DNA of 18,785 nt from DATCZS01 sp036525795 (GTDB lineage Bacteria > Actinomycetota > Acidimicrobiia > Spongiisociales > ZC4RG35), in contig DATCZS010000175.1 in NCBI GenBank assembly GCA_036525795.1, positions 1 through 18,785 of the forward strand, given 5' to 3'. The notes under the pieces were generated by a model, which saw nothing but the letters and a program-made list of their open reading frames with translations, was not told the origin of the DNA and did not search any database. The translations under genes and the position numbers were made by a program. Positions 15,266-18,785 of the stretch are shown in pieces (position 1 is the stretch's first letter; each line of letters begins with the position of its first letter).

Positions 15266-15341
15266 AGGATGCCTGCAGACAGGCGGCACGACAGCGTACC
15301 TGCTGAGATGCCGTGGGTACGAGTCGACGACGAGAGGAACC

Positions 15342-15794
15342 ATGGGACACGACGAAGCGATGCGCCTGGCGCTCGAACAGGCTGCCCTGGCCACGGTCGA
15401 GGGCGACACACCCGTCGGGGCGGTGTTGCTCGACGCCGCCGGGGAGGCGGTTGCCGCCGATCACAACCGGCGGGAAGAACTCGGTGACCCCACCGCCCAC
15501 GCCGAGATGCTGGTGATGGCCACCGCGGGGCGTGCCCGCCGGGATTGGCGCCTCACCGGGCACACGCTCGTCGTCACCCTGGAGCCATGCGCGATGTGCG
15601 CCGGGGCGGCGGTGAACGCACGGGTCCAACGCATCGTCTACGGGGCGCCCGACCTGAAGGCGGGGGGATGTTGGAGCCTGTACAACATCCCCCAGGACGC
15701 CCGGCTGAACCACCGCGTGGAACTCACAGCCGGAGTGCTCGAGGACGAGTGCGGTCGAATCCTCCGCGACTTCTTCGAGGGGCTGCGGTCCTGA
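15342..15794 (+). CDS. tadA: tRNA-specific adenosine deaminase TadA
   Basis: This 150-residue zinc deaminase has the cytidine/deoxycytidylate deaminase fold and TadA hallmarks. GDPTAHAEM carries zinc ligand His53 and proton-shuttle Glu55. LEPCAMCAGA carries Cys83 and Cys86. YGAPDLKAGG and a C-terminal FF segment are also typical of TadA. It deaminates A34 to inosine in tRNA-Arg(ACG), so that CGU, CGC and CGA are read by one tRNA; that tRNA lies 2.6 kb away in this window. The ATG at 15342 is preceded by GAGAGGA with about 2-4 bases spacing and fits the family length; the open frame extends upstream but runs into tRNA-Ser(GGA). Guanine or cytosine deaminases are related, but the AHAE and D-x-K-AGG pattern favours TadA. 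Confidence 0.92.
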   Translation: MGHDEAMRLALEQAALATVEGDTPVGAVLLDAAGEAVAADHNRREELGDPTAHAEMLVMATAGRARRDWRLTGHTLVVTLEPCAMCAGAAVNARVQRIVYGAPDLKAGGCWSLYNIPQDARLNHRVELTAGVLEDECGRILRDFFEGLRS

Positions 15795-15807
15795 CGTCCC
15801 GCCGGTC

Positions 15808-15946
15808 GAGGGTGGGTGTCGACGTGATGAGCCAGGCACCCCTGCGGCACCCGAGCACCACCGCTTAGGGCTGCTTCCTTCCGGACCTGACCCGGTTCGC
15901 GGCGTCTCGCTGCGCAGGACCCGCACTCGCGCCGACGCCCACCCTC
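15808..15946 (-). ncRNA. ffs: Signal recognition particle RNA (4.5S type)
   Basis: The minus strand contains GGTCAGGTCCGGAAGGAAGC followed by AGCCC, the conserved SRP domain IV apical loop and asymmetric loop that bind Ffh. The flanks pair: 5' GAGGGTGGGCGTCGGCG (from 15946) with 3' CGTCGACACCCACCCTC (to 15808), with one mismatch and a G-U pair. This gives a long hairpin of about 139 bases. The ends are estimated from this pairing. It is convergent with tadA, with only 13 bases between the tadA stop and the RNA 3' end. The RNA works with Ffh and FtsY in co-translational membrane targeting. Confidence 0.93.
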
Positions 15947-16034
15947 CACGAGCGGAAGACCAGAGCATAGGGCGACACCGCCCGGCAGCCGCCGTCGCAG
16001 CCGGGCGAGCCCTCACCAGCCCTGATGCGAGCCG

Positions 16035-16658
16035 TCACCCGTCGATGATGTCGAGGATCTCCCGTTCCGATTCCGAGCCCGTTGGCGCAACCATCGCCCT
16101 GGCCGCCATCGACAGCGTCAGACCCGGACCGAACCCCCGGCTCCGACCCCAGGCGAGCAACCGGCCGAGCTGGTCGGACGACTCGCCTTCCCAGTCCGAA
16201 CCGATCACTTCACCCCGTTGGTCCAGGACCACCAGCCGCGCCTGGAATTCGACGAGGAGATCCTGGGTCGCGTCCAACAGAGGCTCGACCGCGATCACCA
16301 GCGTGCGACCCGACAGGAACGGGGCGAGCCCTCCGAATCGCACAGGGTCTCGCACCACCAGCAGACTGTCCCCTTCCAGGGGCCCCTCCTGATAGACGGC
16401 GGCGACCTCGGCCGCCGACAGCGGGATCGCGAGCACATCGAGGTTGCGCTCGGCGAGAGGACCCCCTGCCACGAAGGCATCGTTCCCCACCACGGTCACC
16501 TCTTCGACGTCGACCTGCACGACACGGGTCACGAAGACCAGGCCGTCTCCCAGAGCGGCGTCGTCCCTCCCGACGAAGAGCGCCAGGCCGACCACCACGA
16601 CGACCACCGCCGAGATGGCGAGGACGATGTTGACGAGCGTGTGCAGACCGCTCCTCAC
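16035..16658 (-). CDS. Membrane-anchored protein of unknown function
   Basis: I do not recognise the family. The GTG at 16658 is chosen because GTGA overlaps the stop of the ubiE-like gene; an ATG at 16709 would overlap that gene by 55 bases. The 207-residue product starts with a short basic segment and a single hydrophobic helix (NIVLAISAVVVVVVGLALFV). A soluble, acidic alpha/beta-looking domain follows, with VQVDVEEVTVVGNDAFVAGG and, further on, VVLDQRGEVIGSDWEGESSD. It is probably anchored in the cytoplasmic membrane with the C-terminal domain outside or along the membrane. It is the third gene of the serS-ubiE-unknown minus-strand unit and is translationally coupled to the methyltransferase. 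No catalytic motif is evident. Confidence 0.68.
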   Translation of the reverse strand: MRSGLHTLVNIVLAISAVVVVVVGLALFVGRDDAALGDGLVFVTRVVQVDVEEVTVVGNDAFVAGGPLAERNLDVLAIPLSAAEVAAVYQEGPLEGDSLLVVRDPVRFGGLAPFLSGRTLVIAVEPLLDATQDLLVEFQARLVVLDQRGEVIGSDWEGESSDQLGRLLAWGRSRGFGPGLTLSMAARAMVAPTGSESEREILDIIDG

Positions 16659-17287
16659 GGCTTCACCAACACGACTCCGTAGACGAACCCCAGCGGCCCC
16701 ATGCGCCACACGCTCTCGAGGCGGAGCGGGCCCGAGGAGAAGAGCTCTTCGGCGGGCGGGAGCTTGTCGAGCGAACGATGGAGATACCAGTAGTCGGCGG
16801 GAGCCCGGGCGATGAGGCCGGCGAGGGGGAGGAAGAGGGCGGACCCGATCCGGTGGACCCAGGCGGCCGCCCGGTTGCGCGGCCGGGCGAGATCGACGAC
16901 GACCACCCGACCCCCCGGACGCAGCACTCGGGCCAGTTCGTCGAGCGTTCGGGAGATCGACGTCAGATTGCGGAATACGTAGGCACTGAACACCCCGTCG
17001 AACGCCTCATCGGCGAACGGAAGAGCCTCGCCGACGCCCACCACCCGCCGTTGCATCGGACTGAGACCCAGCATCTCGCGGACCGGGTCCAGCGCCACCA
17101 CCTCGAACCGGTCGAGGACCGGTGCGGCCGCCCCCGTTCCACTGCCGAGGTCGAGCACCCGCCCGGGCCCGAGGTGGGCAATGCCCCTCCTCCGCCACGC
17201 CTGTTCCTGGCCGAACGACAGGATCCGGTTGATCAGGTCGTAGCGCCGGGCGATCCGGGCGAAGATGCGATCGGACTTGGTGCTCAT
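16655..17287 (-). CDS. ubiE: UbiE/MenG-type (demethylmenaquinone) methyltransferase
   Basis: This 210-residue SAM-dependent methyltransferase begins FARIARRYDLINRILSFGQ, the characteristic UbiE/COQ5 N-terminus. Motif I VLDLGSGTG lies at 44-52, followed by VVALDP, ALPFADEAFDGVF, FRNL and VLRPGGRVVVVDLARP. It methylates the demethylated quinone ring in menaquinone (or ubiquinone) synthesis; actinobacteria normally use menaquinone, so a MenG role is likely. It is slightly shorter than typical relatives but complete in motifs. It lies 108 bases downstream of serS in the same orientation and overlaps the next gene by GTGA. A methyltransferase for another small molecule is a less likely alternative. 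Confidence 0.87.
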   Translation of the reverse strand: MSTKSDRIFARIARRYDLINRILSFGQEQAWRRRGIAHLGPGRVLDLGSGTGAAAPVLDRFEVVALDPVREMLGLSPMQRRVVGVGEALPFADEAFDGVFSAYVFRNLTSISRTLDELARVLRPGGRVVVVDLARPRNRAAAWVHRIGSALFLPLAGLIARAPADYWYLHRSLDKLPPAEELFSSGPLRLESVWRMGPLGFVYGVVLVKP

Positions 17288-17395
17288 CGTGTCCGATTCT
17301 CGCCGCTGGGAGCGGGAAGGACGAGTCGGAGGAGCGGTGGCGGCTGGTTCGTCCTCGGTTCCGATTCCCGAACTCCGGGGCAGCGGGCCAATGGG

Positions 17396-18655
17396 TCAGG
17401 CAGGCTCGATCACGTCGAAGCCCGCGTACGGACGGAGGGCATCGGGGATCTCCACCGACCCGTCGGACTTCTGGTGGTTCTCGAGGATGGCGAGGATCGT
17501 CCGCCCGACCGCCACCGCCGTTCCGTTGAGGGTGTGGACGGTCCTGTTCCCCTGTTCGGTCCGCATCCTGATCTTGAGACGCCGCGCCTGGAAGTCGGTC
17601 GTGTTCGAACACGACGTGACCTCACGGTATGTGTTCTGGGACGGGAACCAGGCTTCGATGTCGTACTTCTTGGCGGCCGACGAGCCGAGATCCCCTGCCG
17701 CCACGTTGACCACCCGGTAGGGGATGTCGAGAGCCTGGACGATCGACTCCTCGATCCCGAGGATGCGATCGTGCTCGGCGGGCGACTCCTCCGGAGGGAC
17801 GAACGAGAACATCTCGACCTTGTCGAACTGATGGACCCGGAATATGCCCGTCGTGTCCTTCCCGTACGTTCCCGCCTCGCGACGGAAACAGGTGGAGAAG
17901 CCGGCATATCGAATCGGCAGCTGCCCCGCGTCGAAGATCTCGTCGGCGTGATAGGCGGCGAGGGGTACCTCGGACGTCCCGACCAGAAAGAGCTCGTCCG
18001 CCGGGATCTCGTAGACCTGCTCCCGGTCACCGGGGAAGAACCCCGTTCCGAACAGCGCCTGTTCCCGCACGAGGACGGGTGGCGCCATCGGGGTGAACCC
18101 GGCATCGACCAGGCGGTCGAATCCAAAGCGGACGAGGGCGAGCTCGAGGAGCACCGCCTTGCCCTTCAGGTAGCCGAAGCGGGAGCCGGACACCTTTGCC
18201 CCGCGTTCGGTGTCGATGACGTCGAGCAGCGATCCGATGGTGGCGTGGTCCCGGTGCTCGAAGTCGAACGCGGTTCGGGCTCCGACCTGCCTGATCTCTA
18301 CGTTGTCCTCGTCGCTGGTCCCTTCCGCCGCCGTGGGATCGACCAGATTGGGAATGGTGATCCAGATCGCGTCGAATCGGGACTGGAGTTCCTCTGCCTC
18401 GGTCGAGAGCTCCTTGAATCGCTCGGCGATCCGGGCGACGGCGGCGATCGCAGCCTGCTTCTCCTCGCCGGAGAGCCGCGAGATCTCCTTGCCGGCGGTC
18501 TTCTGCTCGGCCCGAGCCTGCTCTGCCTCGGCCCGTACCGATCGGATGCGTTCGTCGAGGGCGATCAGCACATCGACATCCGGGTCGAGTCCGCGCCGGC
18601 GGAGCGATTCTCGCAGGAGGTCTGGATCTGTCCTGAGGACGGTGATGTCGATCAC
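17396..18655 (-). CDS. serS: Seryl-tRNA synthetase
   Basis: This 419-residue class II aminoacyl-tRNA synthetase has an N-terminal helical coiled-coil arm (about 30-100), used to grip the long variable arm of tRNA-Ser. The core has VGTSEV (serine binding, TSE at 227-229), motif 2 FRRE (257-260) running to FRVHQFDKVEMF, EVTSCSNTTDFQARR, and motif 3 GTAVAVGRTILAILEN (378-393). Length and order are those of bacterial SerRS. The start is a GTG at 18655 with no clear ribosome site, so initiation may be weak or leaderless. It heads the minus-strand unit with the ubiE-like gene. Four tRNA-Ser substrates are encoded 2.4-5.6 kb away on the same strand. No T-box-like leader is visible in the 130 upstream bases available. 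Confidence 0.96.
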   Translation of the reverse strand: MIDITVLRTDPDLLRESLRRRGLDPDVDVLIALDERIRSVRAEAEQARAEQKTAGKEISRLSGEEKQAAIAAVARIAERFKELSTEAEELQSRFDAIWITIPNLVDPTAAEGTSDEDNVEIRQVGARTAFDFEHRDHATIGSLLDVIDTERGAKVSGSRFGYLKGKAVLLELALVRFGFDRLVDAGFTPMAPPVLVREQALFGTGFFPGDREQVYEIPADELFLVGTSEVPLAAYHADEIFDAGQLPIRYAGFSTCFRREAGTYGKDTTGIFRVHQFDKVEMFSFVPPEESPAEHDRILGIEESIVQALDIPYRVVNVAAGDLGSSAAKKYDIEAWFPSQNTYREVTSCSNTTDFQARRLKIRMRTEQGNRTVHTLNGTAVAVGRTILAILENHQKSDGSVEIPDALRPYAGFDVIEPA

Positions 18656-18679
18656 GATGCTGACGGTCGGGGAGGTTCG

Positions 18680-18785
18680 ATGCTACCGGGGTCCGTCATG
18701 GCGATTGGTCACCCCGTCGTGGTGGTGCTCGTGGGCGTCGGATCGTTGATCGTGAACCGCTGGGTACGGGCGTTGTCGTCGGTCT
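18680..18785 (+). CDS. Start of an unidentified gene with an N-terminal hydrophobic segment (3' truncated)
   Basis: GGGGAGG lies 4 bases before the ATG at 18680, opening a frame to the window end. A second in-frame ATG is at 18698. The visible ~35 residues include HPVVVVLVGVGSLIVNRWV, a signal-anchor-like segment. It is divergent from serS, from whose start it is 24 bases away. The product cannot be named from this fragment. Confidence 0.4.
   Translation, partial: MLPGSVMAIGHPVVVVLVGVGSLIVNRWVRALSSV

Noticed and set aside
18656..18785. T-box or other riboswitch leader for serS
   Set aside because: The available upstream sequence shows no T-box core motif, and a divergent gene appears to start 24 bases away.

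Overview
The window is high-GC DNA with strong codon bias, GTG/ATG starts and GTGA start/stop overlaps. It carries class III cyclase signalling genes, an F420-type luciferase-like flavoprotein, a menaquinone/ubiquinone methyltransferase and a reductive pyrimidine/hydantoin degradation operon. Together these suggest an actinobacterium, plausibly an environmental, Acidimicrobiia-like one; the taxonomy is an inference because no rRNA is present.

Layout. (a) 1-7689, plus strand: the 3' part of a cyclase/NB-ARC ATPase/TPR signalling gene; a two-gene unit of an FMO-like FAD protein and an epoxide-hydrolase-type alpha/beta hydrolase; a decayed second copy of the 3' end of the first gene; an alpha/beta-hydrolase::adenylate-cyclase fusion; and a VOC (glyoxalase-like) protein joined to it by a GTGA overlap. 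(b) 7877-11392, minus strand: an operon transcribed as beta-ureidopropionase/nitrilase, dihydropyrimidinase/hydantoinase, LLM F420-type oxidoreductase. A frameshifted amidohydrolase-like remnant lies just upstream. (c) 11719-12669: an unrecognised multi-pass membrane protein (minus) whose 5' end abuts a tyrosine-recombinase C-terminal remnant (plus), which points at the 3' end of tRNA-Arg(ACG). This looks like the scar of an integrative element. (d) 12673-15946: tRNA-Arg(ACG), tRNA-Ser(GCT), an EamA/RhtA-like exporter, a DUF1269-like protein, tRNA-Ser(TGA), tRNA-Ser(CGA), tRNA-Ser(GGA), tadA and the SRP RNA gene. (e) 16035-18655, minus strand: seryl-tRNA synthetase, UbiE/MenG-type methyltransferase and a membrane-anchored unknown protein. 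At the right edge the start of a divergent plus-strand gene is cut off.

How the genes fit together. The right half is a translation locus. It holds serine tRNAs with all four usual anticodon types (GCT, TGA, CGA, GGA) and the synthetase that charges them. It also holds tRNA-Arg(ACG), whose A34 is the substrate of the nearby TadA deaminase, and the 4.5S/SRP RNA. The middle operon covers steps 2 and 3 of reductive pyrimidine (or hydantoin) catabolism, plus a flavoprotein whose exact role is open. The left part is a cyclic-nucleotide signalling neighbourhood that has undergone duplication and decay around an oxidoreductase/epoxide hydrolase pair.
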